Assembly (NCBI GenBank): GCA_963969395.1
Contig: OZ017796.1
Coordinates: 808,501-872,500 of the forward strand
Source of the DNA: Pseudoscleropodium purum
Lineage: Eukaryota; Streptophyta; Bryopsida; Hypnales; Brachytheciaceae
DNA: 64,000 nt
Reading direction: 5' to 3'
Part shown: piece by piece, positions 24,690 through 37,531 of the stretch
Numbering within the stretch: position 1 is the stretch's first letter
Layout of the letters: every line of letters begins with the position of its first letter
Program-made: the position numbers and the translations under genes
Notes under the pieces: model-generated
What the model was told of the DNA's origin: nothing
Database searches by the model: none
What the model saw: only the letters and a program-made list of their open reading frames with translations

Positions 24690-27600
24690 GATCACATCAA
24701 TATGACACAATTATTGCATTGTCGTAAAGAGCATTTGAATCAAACCAGTCTATAGTTTTTGTCTTGAATAGGACAAATTATTGCACTTCCACAATTTAAT
24801 GACTAGAAGCATAAAAAGTCATTACTGCTTATTAGGAAACCAACATCGTGATAGATTTCCTCAAAAATCAACTACTTACTCAACAAAACATGGCGAAAGA
24901 ATTCATACAAACATTATGGGGCCAGTGCTACAACCTTCCCTAGGAGGGTCATGATACATTCTTGTATTTAGAGATAATTTTCATAAAAATCTTGGATTTA
25001 TTTCTTACAACACAAGAGTGAGACTTTCACAAAATTCTATATCTTCAAGCAATAAGTCAAATTTGAAATAGGCAATAAAATTCGTTTCTTAAGATCACAT
25101 CACGGTAGCAAGTATTTATCAAAAGAATTCATTATTTTTTGTTCAAACAACATAATTCTAAGAGAGCTCACATAGTATATACTCTTCAACAAAATGGTGA
25201 ATCAAAGAGGTGTAACCAAATAATCATGGAGTGGGTACATAGTACATTCCATGATTGTTGGTTGCCAATATTTCTCTAGACGGAAGTTGTTGCTATTGCA
25301 ACCTACTTAATATATCAGACTCCAATTAAAGCTAACCTTGTCAAAATTTCAGAGACCAAATATAGAAGTATGCAACCTAACATCTCAAATTTGTATATTT
25401 TTGGTTGTCTAGCTTATGTACATATTCCAAAGGAACACCACAATAAATTAGATAGTAAGACAAAAAGGTGACTATTTCTAGATTTTGATACGAAGACTAA
25501 AGCTTATAGACTTTATGATCAAACACGTTGCAAGGTCATTATTAGCTAAGATGTCATATTTGATGAAAGCAAAGTGGGCTATCAATATATAGCAGGTTCA
25601 AATAGCAATGAAGAAAACCTCCAATTCTTGCTATCTGATACACAAAATTCTAATCCACTTGACTTTCCAACCCTAGAATTTGCTACAGGATAAGATCTTT
25701 TAAGTACCTATGAACTTGTAGAGTCACATCAACCTAATTCTACTTTGAAATTGATTCACTACAAACCAAACTCCTACTCGACCCCTATTGTGACCCTTTC
25801 CTTGACCCCTACCTTTCAAATCACTCATCATTGTCTCCAAGACCTTTATTTGTAAACAAGGCTGTTGGACCAATTCAACGCCAATATCCTAGCCTATTTG
25901 CAAACCATCCATTGAACTGAAGGATTTTTGGACTCTAGTGTTTGATTTCATGGAAGAACTGATGGATTTTCATACATCTAACTAGCAAAAAGATTGACAA
26001 AGTATGATTCAAAGTGAAATTAATTCTATTATAAAAATAAAACATGGGACGTTGTGGATTGACCAAAAGGTAAGCATTTTATAATTGCAAAGTGAATTTT
26101 AAAAGTCAAACGGAATATGCATGGGGACATTAATAAACTCAAGGCTTGACTAGTAGCGCATGGCTTTCAATAGCAAGAAGGAATAGATTATTATAACATT
26201 TTTGCATCTGTAGTTAGATGGTCTACTATACAACTTATTCTTGCCCTTATTTCTCAACAAAATTAGCCATTGCTACAAATGGATGTAATTATGGCTTTCT
26301 TGAATGACACTCTTCAAGAAGAAATATTTATAGAAATTCCCCCTAGTTTTTCCTTTGTAAGAGATTCAAGCAAAGTTTGCAAAATAAAAAAAGTATTATA
26401 TGGACTCAAGCAAGCTCAAAAAGAATGGTACAATCAAATCAACACATGGCTTCTACAACCATGACTAGTATACAGCGAAAATGCTCCAAATCTCTACTTC
26501 TCTAACAAAGATGGAAAATTATCAATATTGCTCTTCTATGTAGATGATTTACTCATTACAAGTGACAACCAAGACAAAATTTCTTGTCTCAAAACTGCGC
26601 TCTATGACAATTTTGGAATGACAAATTTTGGTGAGGCCAACAATTACTTGGGAGCAAAGATTCACAGAAACAAACATGGTATTTTTATTGGACAACAAGC
26701 TTATATTCAAAAATTGCTACAAAAACTTGATTTCCTTAATTACAATCCCACCAATATACCTATGGACCCTAAAGTACAATTACAAAAGAATATAGGCTCG
26801 GGAAAAGCAGACACAATGACATATAGGTCTTTAATTGATAGTCTCTTCTATCTAGTAAACACTCACTTGGACATTTGTTATGCAATCAGTTGTGTTTCAA
26901 AAAATATGAATCAATCAAAAGTCGATCATCTTCAAATTGGTAAAAAGATTCTATGATACATGAGTGGATTTCTTGATTACAAAATCTTTACGCTCACAGC
27001 TAACAACAATCTTTATTGCATTTATATAGATGTAGATTGGGATTGTGATTAGACACAAGAAGATCAACCTCAAGAATTATTCACAAGTTAGGCAACTCCA
27101 ATATCTCGTGGTCTAGTAAGCTACTGCCCACAATTTCCTTCTATAGTATGGAAGCCAAATATTGAGTTTTCATAGACATTGCCAAAGACATAACATATTT
27201 TCAAAGAATTTTAAGTGAATTAGATTTGGATATAGATGCACCAACTTCCCTACTTAGTGATAACCATTCATATATTAAAGTTGTAGAAAACCATGTTATG
27301 TATTCAAGGATAGAACATATCGGCATACAACACTTTATTCGTGAGGTCTCTGAAGAAAGAATCTTACACTATAAGAAACCCATGTTTTAGATGATGAGCT
27401 CTAATTTTTTTAAACAAATTTTAGGTGATGTCTAAGGTAGCAAATCCATATTTTTATGTCAACATTGATGTTATGTTGAACACTTTGTTGACATAAGAAC
27501 ATGGATTTGTTGCATTGGATGTCACCTAAAATCTGTTTAAAAAAATTAGGCTCATCACCTAAAATGTGCATTTCTTATAATGTTATAGATACATCATGTC

Positions 27601-27720
27601 CCTACTTCACCACAACATGTTGACTTTCTAACCAAAATGCTGCCTTACACTAGCTTTGTATCCAATAGACAAAGTGTTGGATTAGTTCAACTTAAAGCTA
27701 CTACTTCAGCCTTACCTTCA
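24690..27720 (+). pseudogene. Copia pol remnant: integrase, reverse transcriptase, RNase H
   Basis: The pre-integrase motif (LLHCRKEHLNQ) is near 24710 and the integrase core (LRSHHGSKYLSKEF) near 25090. Reverse transcriptase lies at 26270-26956 with DVIMAFLNDTLQEEIF, LYGLKQAQKEWY and the catalytic YVDDLL. RNase H is at about 27000-27366 with VMYSRIEHIGIQHFIRE. The frame is cut by stops at 26462 and 26954 and many more in integrase. The longest open pieces are 64 and 142 codons, so the protein is dead. Confidence 0.88.
27367..27582. mobile_element. 216-bp CACTA-type MITE nested in the copia element
   Basis: Almost entirely an inverted repeat: the left arm begins CACTATAAGAAA and the complement of the right end begins CATTATAAGAAA; the arms continue with similarity for about 100 bp each. 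It is flanked by TTA at 27364-27366 and 27583-27585. CACTA ends with a 3-bp target duplication are the signature of the En/Spm (CACTA) superfamily. It splits the RNase H end of pol, so it inserted after the retroelement. Confidence 0.88.
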
Positions 27721-28315
27721 CCTAGCTAGGTGTTACCCAATTGTCGATCCATAGGGCTTGTTTGGTGACTTTATATTTAAAATCTAGCCCTCCCAAATGA
27801 CATTTTGTCTCTATTATCCCACCAATCTTCTAGTCTTTCAAAGTATAGCTCCTAAAACCTTTCATTAGCATTACCTCTGCTATCTTTAATCTTGCTTACA
27901 ACCCTATCAAGATTATTAGACGAACTTGACAGCATTCCTTTGACACTAGGGTTTTTACAACTTCCTTGCATCAATTCAAATAGAAAGAAACAAGCCTCAA
28001 ATATATTGTTAGACACTTGGCAAGCATTGAAAGCCAGAAACCATACCAATATAAAGATCACCCCACTTGCAGATGCAATTCTATAATTAGTTATCATTTT
28101 TATAAGAAAATTCAACTCTCAAACTATGATCAACAATGATCTAAGCTTACTAGCAACATGTTTTCATTATTGTGAAGCTCCTTCGTAGCATTCGTGGACA
28201 ATAATGTAACATGCAACATCTTCTGGAACTCTAATTAAAAGTATACAATTATACAAAGGATGCGATTCCGAATGTAATGCTCACGACTTTCCAAGAGATG
28301 GTGTGAATAGAGGGA

Positions 28316-28508
28316 TGTTGGAATAATGTTCCATTCATTACTATAGATATAATTGTAGATACTACCATAGCCTTTAAACATTCATTGTAGTTAATTCAAA
28401 CTCATTCACTTTTCATCCAGCTTTATATATAAGATCAATCACTTCTCAGTAAAGCTTGTGTGCTTGATTATTATCTAGTTTGTTTAAGTCTATCTAGTGT
28501 TTCCAACA
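28316..28508 (+). repeat. 3' LTR of the copia element
   Basis: Starts TGTTGGAATAATG and ends TTTCCAACA, followed by the target duplication aaatc. A short purine-rich stretch (agaggga) lies just before it and may be the decayed polypurine tract. Confidence 0.93.
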
Positions 28509-28513
28509 AAATC

Positions 28514-30703
28514 ATTTGTAAAGGTCCTTGATATTCATTACAATCACTAAAGACAAAAATCTCCAGATGTATGAGTTTAATTATACAAGGCATAGCTACT
28601 AGTACTTCTTACAAAAAATAAAATTATATTCAATTTTGATCAATGCAAAGCTTGCCTAAACTCTAAATCACACGTACAAACTTCAATAGTTATTGTCATT
28701 CATATAAAAAATCCCAACTATCTCTTGAAATCCAAAACAAAGTGGACAATGATTATCTAATGCAACAAGCAAAAGAGACATGAAAAGACAAAGAGATTAT
28801 TGTACTTGATGAAGCTCAACATGCAAATCAAGATATGTGGGGTGGAGATAGGGAGCTTGTAGTCCAAAATTTGGAAGGGATCTCGACCAACTAGTAGAAA
28901 ACTTTATGGTTTTAGCCCACAATTGGTTTAGATTTAGGCATAAAAGAATGAAAGAATATCAAACTAGTCATTTAGACACCCTATCAGCAAATTGATGAAG
29001 TATAAAAAAAAGCACACACTTGTAGTAATGCTCCCGCCTTCCAACCAACATATGAGGTCTTCAACACTTGCAACTTTGCACCATTTGGTAAACTAAAGAC
29101 TCATCTAATTCTCTACTTGCACAATAGAAGTACGAAGGATATAATAGTCATTACATATTTTGAGTTAGTGGCCACAATCAATGCCTTGGGTGATGGTGAA
29201 GGAGTTATTAATGACTACAATAGGAACTCTCACCTTTCTAATTTAAATTCATCATGTGCAAGAAGTAACTTTCTGAGCCGCACATCATTTGTCAGATGAT
29301 GTCATATTATGATCAATTTAGAAAATATTATGTCCATGTTAAGAAATATTAGGATTGCTTTAGGTAGTAAGATATACATTAAAGGTACCTATATTTTTTG
29401 GTGGTTTGGGATAGCCTAAAGATTGTTTTGGGCTACTTAAGCAACAAAATTCAAAAATTTATAACAAATTCATACTTTGCTAAAAAAAACTCAATTCATC
29501 TCTCCATTTCTCACATTTGTCTTTATATGGAAAAAAGTTAAATTTTTTTCAATAATGTCAACAAGGCAAACTAGTCATTTTGCCTATCATAGTTTCATAG
29601 GTTGTTTTTTCTCTAAATTACTATGTCTTCTAATGGAAGAATATGTAGTATGTCCTCTTTGTGGGAAGGAGAACATAATCATGCGTGTGGCAATAAGGCA
29701 TGCATGTAATAGGAAGATTATCAAAGGACTTGTGGTAGTGTATATCCAATGTTAGAGGTTTCCATCAATGACTTAGAGATACTACAACTTTTAACCAAAC
29801 CTCTTTCCATGGCCTAAGGTAGGTGTACCCATTTCCACCCTTGAACACAATATTGTAATCATATACTAATGGAGGACATTCTAGAAAGAAAATGTGCACT
29901 ATTAGTACAAGAGGGAGGAGTTTGTAAAGGGATAAGAATGGGTGCATCTACCATAAACCCAATATATCCAATTACCTTGTAGTTTAGTACCTTTATTTCA
30001 ACCTCAAGCTTGTCAAAGCCACATATTTTGGGTGATTTGTATGGGAGGTTCCCACCTTGTAGGCCTAGCTAAAATCTAGAATTCCACTATTTACACTTTG
30101 AAGAGATTAATGTATATATAAGCCATAAATTGTTGAAAAAAAGGCTCTGTATAAGAGTTTTCTTAAAGCTAATTCCCTCTAAGTTAATGTATAAACTCAA
30201 ATGTTTAGGGTGCAAAATTGTATACATTACTACTAAGTCCAATAGCCTAGAGATTGTAAAACCCTAAACTAGAACAACTTGTCTTGGTAGTAGTAGGTTC
30301 ACCAAACCTTGAAGATCAAATCACCTTAGATACAAACACTAACTAAACCTCCAGCCTACACTTTAGACAATAGATACTCCCCCACCCTACACAACTCACA
30401 TACAAACCTTCCAAACTATCAAACCCAAAAGCCTCAATAATATGTGAGAATACAAAGAATTGTTGAGATCTTTACCCTAAACAATGGATCACCAAAGAAA
30501 ATAATCTAACACACATCTAAACAAGTTATAGAGCCTAAATCCTAAACTTTAGACAATAGGCCATATACATTCTAAACCTTGAAAATCAAAATCAACATTT
30601 AATTCAGGACTTTGAAAACCAAAATCTTATAAACCAAGTTAACTAACAATTGGTCTTAATAGCAGCAAAGTTGTCAAATCCTAAATGCCAAATTGTCAAG
30701 GCC
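28514..30703. other. AT-rich spacer, no gene seen
   Basis: Only short frames without recognisable similarity. A 92-codon plus-strand frame at 29477-29755 contains one CPLCGK pair of cysteines but nothing else supporting a gene. Confidence 0.5.
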
Positions 30704-30707
30704 TCTA

Positions 30708-31438
30708 GGGTAGTTGCAAGAAAAGGTGGTACTATTTTCCGTCATACATCGAGTTGCGTAGTTTAGTTTGGCCATAACTTTTGGAGAATAAAACCGATGT
30801 AAATGAATTTTTTTATTGAAGATGACCAATTTGTTGATGAAGATATTCCTTATTTTTCGAAAATTTCCAAAAAATGTTATATAATTAAATTCTAATTTAG
30901 CTAATTTGTCACACTTTGCAGTTTAGGGGTTTTGAGTACTATGGAGTTTCCATAATTGATGATGTAGAGCTAAAATTTGTGTGGGATATTCCTACACTAG
31001 AGATTCATGTGCCCACCAAAAAAAAACTTAAAAAAAACATTATTTTATGGCATCCACATGCATGCAAATAGGGGTCCTTTGCACACTCACTTTTGAAGTG
31101 TGAAGATGGTTTTCTCTTAATTTTTTTGATGAAATATGATTACCATGAAGTTTTTACAAATGGACAATTTTTAGATTTTTTTTATCATGATATTTTTTTT
31201 ATTATTAATTTAATCCTCATTGTAACCATTTTTTGTGACAGTCTGGTTTGTTTTTTCAAACAATAATATTTCAGTACTTTGTAATGCTTATAGTACTCAA
31301 AATGGTACTTTTAGCCGTCGATTTTCTTGATCAATGGCTGAAATTGTTTTGTTGCATAGTACTTATAGTACTACACTATAGAAAGTCTATTTTTAGCCAA
31401 ATGTGACAAAAAATGGACACCCTTTTTTGCAACTACCC
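30708..31438. mobile_element. 731-bp DNA transposon, family copy 1, 4-bp target duplication
   Basis: Left end GGGTAGTTGCAAGAAAAGG; complement of the right end GGGTAGTTGCAAAAAAGGG. Weaker inverted similarity runs about 40 bp inward. TCTA flanks both sides (30704-30707, 31439-31442). The full length matches the element at 32958-33690. No transposase frame is present, so it is non-autonomous. A 4-bp duplication excludes the usual hAT (8), Mutator (9) and CACTA (3) patterns; Sola-type elements are one possibility. Confidence 0.85.
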
Positions 31439-31442
31439 TCTA

Positions 31443-32953
31443 AAACAACTAAGTGAAAATATAAGCACAATATATCAATACTTTGAAACACATTGCCATT
31501 ACCTCATTCCAAAATGTCAAACCTTAACCCCTCAACGCCCTAGCCTAAATTGCATATTTGATAAGTTTTCGAAGCAGGCTGAACTTGATCTAACCTACCG
31601 GTGAATGAGCACAAAAGTAGAGAGGTTCACTGTTGATTTGCAAAATCACCTTTGGTGTGCTGAGGCCAGCTTTATTGGATTGGAAAATAATGCATCACAC
31701 AGTGACATCATAAGGTTTCATGATCGGTGACTTAGTAGAAAAAAACACATTTTTTTATACTCCTTGCCATTTGCACCCACATTGCATGTACCTCCTATCA
31801 AGGATCTAGGGCCCGCTTTGAGGAATTGGAGGAATCCATGATCCCCCTTAGCATACAATTTTTGAGGCCACATACAAACACTACTATATGAAATTTGCAC
31901 GCAAACTTTGTCAGCAAGTAACATAGTGATTGGTGCAAACCGGCTTCGAGAGTGATGCCAATGAGTAATCGCCGGTCAACATTCTTTTACAAAAAATAGT
32001 ATGGGTTCAATTGGTTGCAACGTGCACTTGCTATAGCTTGCTCTTGCACAACGCCTCCAATAAATTACAGCAATTACAGATGAAATGAAAGGATAGCGAT
32101 GTCCTCCTCAAAATGCCAATTTACAAACAATGCACACCCATTTGCCTACTGGATCAAAAGTTTTTTGGATTGCAAAAAATTGATTACAACAATGAGCATA
32201 TACTTAGCTGCTCAAGGACTATACAAAAATGTGATCAATCGAATTTGGAAAATTCGACAAAAAAACTTGGTGTTTAATACCTTGAAGGTCCTACCTCTAG
32301 AACAATCCAAACCACTAAAACTGCTAACAAACAACTAATTGCTAACAGAAAGCCAATCCTTAGGCACAACGCTCACTACAGCCATTACTCTGGAAACCAC
32401 GGTAACAGATCCACCCGTGACCTTTGCCACAACCTCATCCTACAGGCTCACACCTCCACGAAATGCATTCGAAGTTTTTGCTTTCACAACGATGCAGTAC
32501 TAGAATAGTCTAGACGGATCGAAGGTGCAACAGCCTCTAACCGGCCCTATCTCGTTAGAAAATGGACATTTGATGGCAACTACCATGTCCGACATTTGCT
32601 GGTACAAATCTAAACCTTAATTTCCACTCACTCACTTGCCGTAGGCCCAATCACAAATGAACCTTGTGTCATCCTCTCTAAACCCTCCATTTTTGCTTCT
32701 TACCTCACCCGCATCCTTTGCCACAATTAGCTACAAACCCGTTTGGAAAATCCAGAGTGGCTAGATTTTGGCCGTTAGGGTGGTGAGGGGTTAAACATCA
32801 AAAACCACCTTATAAAACCCCCCAAATTACATTGGGCAAAATACACAAAGTTCTAAAATCCTAGCTTGTATTTCTCACAAGGAAAATTTCATCTATAAAA
32901 TTCCATATCTAAGCCTCTTTTTCATCCAACCCAATTGTAGTTATATGTTACAC
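31443..32953. other. Spacer between the two 731/733-bp elements
   Basis: More complex than the surrounding AT-rich DNA, with a 79-codon plus-strand frame at 32099-32338 that resembles nothing I know. It could be remnant gene or transposon sequence; no function can be assigned. Confidence 0.4.
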
Positions 32954-32957
32954 TAAA

Positions 32958-33690
32958 GGATAGTTGCAAGAAAGGGTGATCCTATTTTTTGTCACACTTT
33001 GAGTTCCATAGTTTAGTTTGGCCATGACATTTGGAGAATAAAGCTGATGTATTTGAACTTTTTTATTAAAGATGACCAACTTTTTTATATAGAGAATTCT
33101 TATTTTTCAAAAAAATTCCAAAAAAAATTATAATTAAATTCCAATTTAGCTAATTTGTCACACTTTGCGATTTAGGGTTTTTTAGTACTGTGGAGTATCC
33201 ATAATTAATGATGTAGAGCTTAAATTCTAGTAGAATATTTCTACATTAGAGATTTAGAGAGGCATAAGCCCACCAAAAAAAAATTAAAAAATATTCTTTT
33301 ATATTGTCCATATGCATGCAAATAGGGGTCCCTTGCGCGTGCACTTCTAAATAGTGACAATGGATTTAGCTTCATTTTTTTGATGAAATGTCATTACCAT
33401 CAAGTCTTTACAAATTGCCAGTTCTTAGATTTTTTTTGTTCATGATTTTTTATTTATTATTAATTTATACCTCATTGTATTTATTTTTGGTGACAATCTA
33501 GTTTTTTTTCAAACAATACTATTTTAGGACTTATAAATACTCATAGTACTCAAAATGGTACTCTTAGCTATCAATATTTTTTATCAATGGTTGAGATTGT
33601 ACTGTTTTGTAGTACTCATAGTACTGAGTGCAAAAACTACAGTTTTGACAAAACACTACAAAAAACAAACTCTTTTTCTTGCAACTATCC
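32958..33690. mobile_element. 733-bp DNA transposon, family copy 2, 4-bp target duplication
   Basis: Left end GGATAGTTGCAAGAAAGGG; complement of the right end GGATAGTTGCAAGAAAAAG. TAAA flanks both sides (32954-32957, 33691-33694). Same orientation and internal order as the copy at 30708, with many substitutions. The different target sequences of the two copies show independent insertions rather than a local duplication. Confidence 0.85.
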
Positions 33691-33694
33691 TAAA

Positions 33695-36248
33695 TATAAT
33701 ATCTAAGATCTATATTTTCAACTCCTACATTATATCTACAGATTTTTTAAATCTACCTACATTACTTTTAATAGATTTTTCAATTTTGAATGCTCCCTAA
33801 TTTATTTGGAAATCCATTATAAATTTTATTTCAAATGAATAAAATCCTACCTATATTATGCTAGATGTTGTTTAAACCCCTAGAAGAGTGAATGACCATT
33901 GAATGTACTTAAGTGATCTCAAATAGGAGCATATGAAGTCAATTTTCAACAAATGTTCTTAAAATTTTGATACAAAGTGTGAACATGTACCCCTTTAGTG
34001 GAAATATGAATTTTTTCCATCGATTAGGTGCCTCGGTCAAAATTTGCACTATTGTAAACCTTTTAGGTAGCTTAGACTGTTAGAGGCAATATATGCAAAA
34101 CTCCCCCAATAATAATGAAATTTGGCAATTACGTACCTTATATGTTATAAGATGCAAATTTCAAAAAAATAACCATATATAGAATAAAAGTCTCATTTTA
34201 GGAAGAATCAAAGTTTGCTAACCCTATTAAGTAAGATTTGAAAACCCCTTTTTTTTAAATTCTAACTTCAAATGTTATAGTTTTCCAATTTGTGTGGTCA
34301 AAGTTTTGAAATTTTTTCCACACATTTCTATAGTAGTCTAGTACGAATTTATTCAATTGAATTTTGAGAATTTTTTTTTCCATTTTTTCCTCATTGCCTT
34401 AAATAAAGGTAGTTTTTCACAAGTTGCGCCTAAAATGTGCCTTGATCCTTTAGGGATTAAGATGCACTAAGTGTCACACCTAAGGCAATGAATATGTTTT
34501 CAATAGTTTTAAATTATTCATTAATTTCTTCATTTTCAAAATTCAAAGATCAAGGCAATTTTTTTTACTAGGCAAAAATAAACATGCAACAAGATTTTCT
34601 AACTTTTCTAACAAACACACTATAAGCATATTAATAATTTTTGAATTTTTTGTTGAGTACCACAATTCAAAACATGATTCTTGTATAGTTCAAGGCATTG
34701 GCTTCTACTCTTTTCTTGTACAAATTCATTTACTTATTACAAGATTGGAAGGTCAATTTTAATAGTTAAAAATATTAAGTTCATGATTTATACATCATTA
34801 GATTCCTTTATGTATATTGTAAATATTAAGTAAGTAGTGTTACAGCCTTTGTCCTAAAATCCATCATATTTTCATCCTTGAAAAATATCAACAAATACCC
34901 TTACATATGTTGTAAATATTAAGTACATAGTGTCACAATCCCTATAAAAAATTTGTCACATTTTAATCTTTAATAAATATCATCCAATTATTTCATTTGA
35001 CATTCATAATAAAAACTTACAACCCAACAAGAGTCTTTTGATCAAACTCTAGTATTCAAAATGCTATGATCAAATTTCTAGCACTATCAACAACTTACAA
35101 TCCAACACTTACAAGATATTAAATAAAAGCATCTTTGATTGTAATAGAACTCACAAATGATCATTCCTTACAAATCAATTGTCCCGACTTTTTGCAAAGG
35201 TGGGAGCTAAACCTCAATCTAAGAAGAAGACAACCAATTTGATTATATAGCATACAATCAAATATACCTTGTTGTCCTTTCCTCCTAAATACAAGTTGAC
35301 TAAAAATTCAAATACAATTTAAAATTAAAAGCAATTAGAGACCAAGGAGAAGATAAATTCCAAGACTTTAAGAATGACTTCAATATCAATAGAATAATTC
35401 CACAAGTAAATCAAGTATATATGTGTAGGCCTAATTAGAAAGAGAATTTTGTGACAACTAATGATTGCACAACATTCTTTCTCTACTATAGACAACAATC
35501 TTGAAAAAAGATTCAAGTCTAGAACAAGCCCAATAAAATTCTCTAACATAAATTCAATTTATTCAGAAGACCAACATACACAAGTGACAATGTTATAGTA
35601 GTCCAAAACCTAAAAATGCAAATCTATAATAGCACTTACCCATATTTTTTGTTCAATTATAAGGTTTACATGCAAACCAAAAACATCAAAATGAAACCGG
35701 AAAAGCCACTCAATCCAAACCTTTCATATCTAAATGCCCAACTAAAGTAGTTAGGGGTTTAACCCCTAAAAGTTTTGGACTATGTTTTTACCAAAAACGC
35801 TCCAAAATCGTCACATCTATTGCAAGTATCAAATTTTAGAAAAAAAACATTTTTAGACACATATAAACATAGGATCTTATAGTAATCTGGTTTGAAATGA
35901 TGAGGAAAAAATTTCAAAAACTTCCATTGTGTAGATTGCAAGATATTGGTGTTTGAAGTGACATAAATCCTTGTTTTGGCCCATTGGAAAACTAGGCAAT
36001 TGTACTTCATAAGGTCACATTCGCATGAAAAAATGTTCAAAATGGTGGTGCTTCTTTGTATTCATTCTTCAAGGTAAGTTGGCTCCATGCTTGAAAATTT
36101 TTAGATCATTTAATTTGAAATTGTACAACATACAGGAAAAAAATAGTAAATAGAAAGAAGTAGAGAATGATTCAAAATAATAAATTGTTAAGAATTTAGC
36201 TATGGAATTGAAAAATGCCAATTCCAATGGATATAATGTTTTAATAAA
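33695..36248. other. AT-rich DNA, part of the duplicated flank of copy 2
   Basis: No gene. From about 34480 to 35700 it matches 11500-13100 with substitutions and small indels, so it is the shared downstream flank of the receptor-kinase duplication. The matching stops where a block of transposons begins. Confidence 0.55.
35756..35960 (+). repeat. Dispersed repeat, copy A
   Basis: Begins TTTAACCCCTAAAAGTTTTGG. The following ~200 bp align with 53457-53660 (shared words such as GGATCTT.TAGTAA and GATTG.AAGATATT). It codes for nothing. Confidence 0.6.
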
Positions 36249-36520
36249 CACTAGTAGAAATGCACGACCAAAACAATAGAAATTCAACTGATTTATGTTA
36301 TTTGGGACAATAAAATGACCATTTATAACTTTTTGTAAAAATCAACAAAATTGCAAATTCTTTTTGTTGATTTGGATAGTGCAATGACCAAATCAACAAG
36401 TTTTAATTGAATTTGGAATCTTTAAGAATCTTTTAAGAATCTTTGGAATTTTTTTGGAATATTTGAGAATCTAAGTATAATGATTTAAAAAAAAAATTAA
36501 TCATGTAAAATTCAGTCTTT

Positions 36521-36882
36521 TTTCAACTTAGCAGACTTCGGAGTCCATTCTTGCATAGTAGAATAAAAAATTTCAAAAAACAAAGAACTGAAAAAAGTTG
36601 TAAATTCAAGATACCTTGTACTTCCCAAAATCTTTTTGTGATTTAGATCCTCCAATCAAAAGTTAGACAAAAATCAGAGAGGGGTAGTTAGGAACATTTA
36701 TTTTGACATTTTCAAACATCCTATCTGATTTTTGTCTATAACTTTTTATTGGAGACTCAAAAATTCACAAACGGATTTTTGAAGGTGAAAGCTAGCTTGA
36801 ATTTACAACTTTTCTTAGTTTCAAGTTTTTTGAAAAAATGTGTTCTACTATGACTAAATGACCTTTGAAGTCCACTGAAAAT
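36521..36882. repeat. Foldback (long inverted repeat) element inside the CACTA element
   Basis: The left arm (from GACTTCGGAGTCCATTC and CATAGTAGAA to CCAATCAAAAGTTAGAC) is complemented by the right arm, with arms of roughly 150-170 bp and a short centre. A relative with the same arm sequences lies at 62581-62920, so this is a dispersed foldback MITE family. Confidence 0.75.
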
Positions 36883-36939
36883 ACAAAACACATGAAAAAA
36901 CAATGAAAAAATTAAATATATAAATTTTTAGTTCTTATG

Positions 36940-37128
36940 TGGTTACCCAAGTATTTGGGTGGTTGAGTGGTTGGAACCTTGAATCTCCAAACATGAGGTC
37001 CAAGGTTCGAATCCCCTTAGAGGCACCTACCCACATGGTGGGTGACCTAGGTGGCTACTCGGGTAGAAAAAAATTTCATTTTAAACGGGTACCGCCCAAA
37101 AAAAATTAAAAAATTAAAAAAAATAAAT
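36940..37128 (+). repeat. tRNA-derived SINE-like sequence
   Basis: An A-box-like stretch (TTGAGTGGTTGG near 36963) is followed by a perfect B box, GGTTCGAATCC, at 37004-37014. Spacing fits an RNA polymerase III promoter. It ends in A-rich sequence. The stems do not fold into a proper tRNA, so it is a SINE or a tRNA relic rather than a tRNA gene. It lies inside the CACTA element. Confidence 0.6.
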
Positions 37129-37531
37129 TAAATTATTTTTTGGATTTGTCCAAAACAACAAAAGAAATCAATAAATTTCAGTTTGATTTTGTTCAAAACA
37201 ACACCTCTAAAATGACTTGTTCATTCAACAAATTTGAATTGAGATTCTATTGTTTTGGTCATGAATTTTCTAGTAATGAAACTATTTGAGCCCTATAATA
37301 TTATTTTTTTCAAGAAATATTGAAAATTGTGCTAAATAAAGGACTTCAAAGTTTATTTTGGAGTAGAGAATCCATAATTGCCCGCAAACTAAAACTCCTC
37401 ATTACTTTCATCTCATTAATCAAAATGGAATGAATCAAAGCTTTCCTTGTACATATAACTCTAGAAGATCAGTTTCAAATTTTTATTTTTTTAAGAAATT
37501 TTTTGGACTACCCATGGAACATTAAAAATTA

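Larger units (their letters stand above)
22966..28508 (+). mobile_element. Ty1/copia LTR retrotransposon, complete but degraded
   Basis: A 5543-bp element bounded by two LTRs (194 and 193 bp) that start TGTTG and end CAACA, inside a perfect 5-bp target duplication aaatc (22961-22965 and 28509-28513). The order of remnants is zinc knuckle, integrase, reverse transcriptase, RNase H, which is the copia order. By hand count the LTRs differ at about 25 places, so the insertion is old. Many stops and frame changes break the coding region. A CACTA-like MITE is nested at 27367-27582. Confidence 0.95.
36249..37278. mobile_element. 1030-bp non-autonomous CACTA element
   Basis: Left end CACTAGTAGAAATGCACGAC; complement of the right end CATTACTAGAAAATTCATGAC; both continue with CCAAAACAATAGAA. 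AAA flanks both sides (36246-36248, 37279-37281), a 3-bp target duplication. Related words (for example ATGACCA, CAAAACAA) recur near both ends, as expected for CACTA subterminal repeats. No transposase. A foldback repeat and a tRNA-like sequence sit inside. Confidence 0.85.

Noticed and set aside
29477..29755. Zinc-finger gene from a CPLCGK motif
   Set aside because: A single cysteine pair in an AT-rich 92-codon frame without further ligands or similarity.
36950..37030. Functional tRNA gene
   Set aside because: A and B boxes are present but the acceptor and T stems do not pair properly, and the copy lies in a transposon.
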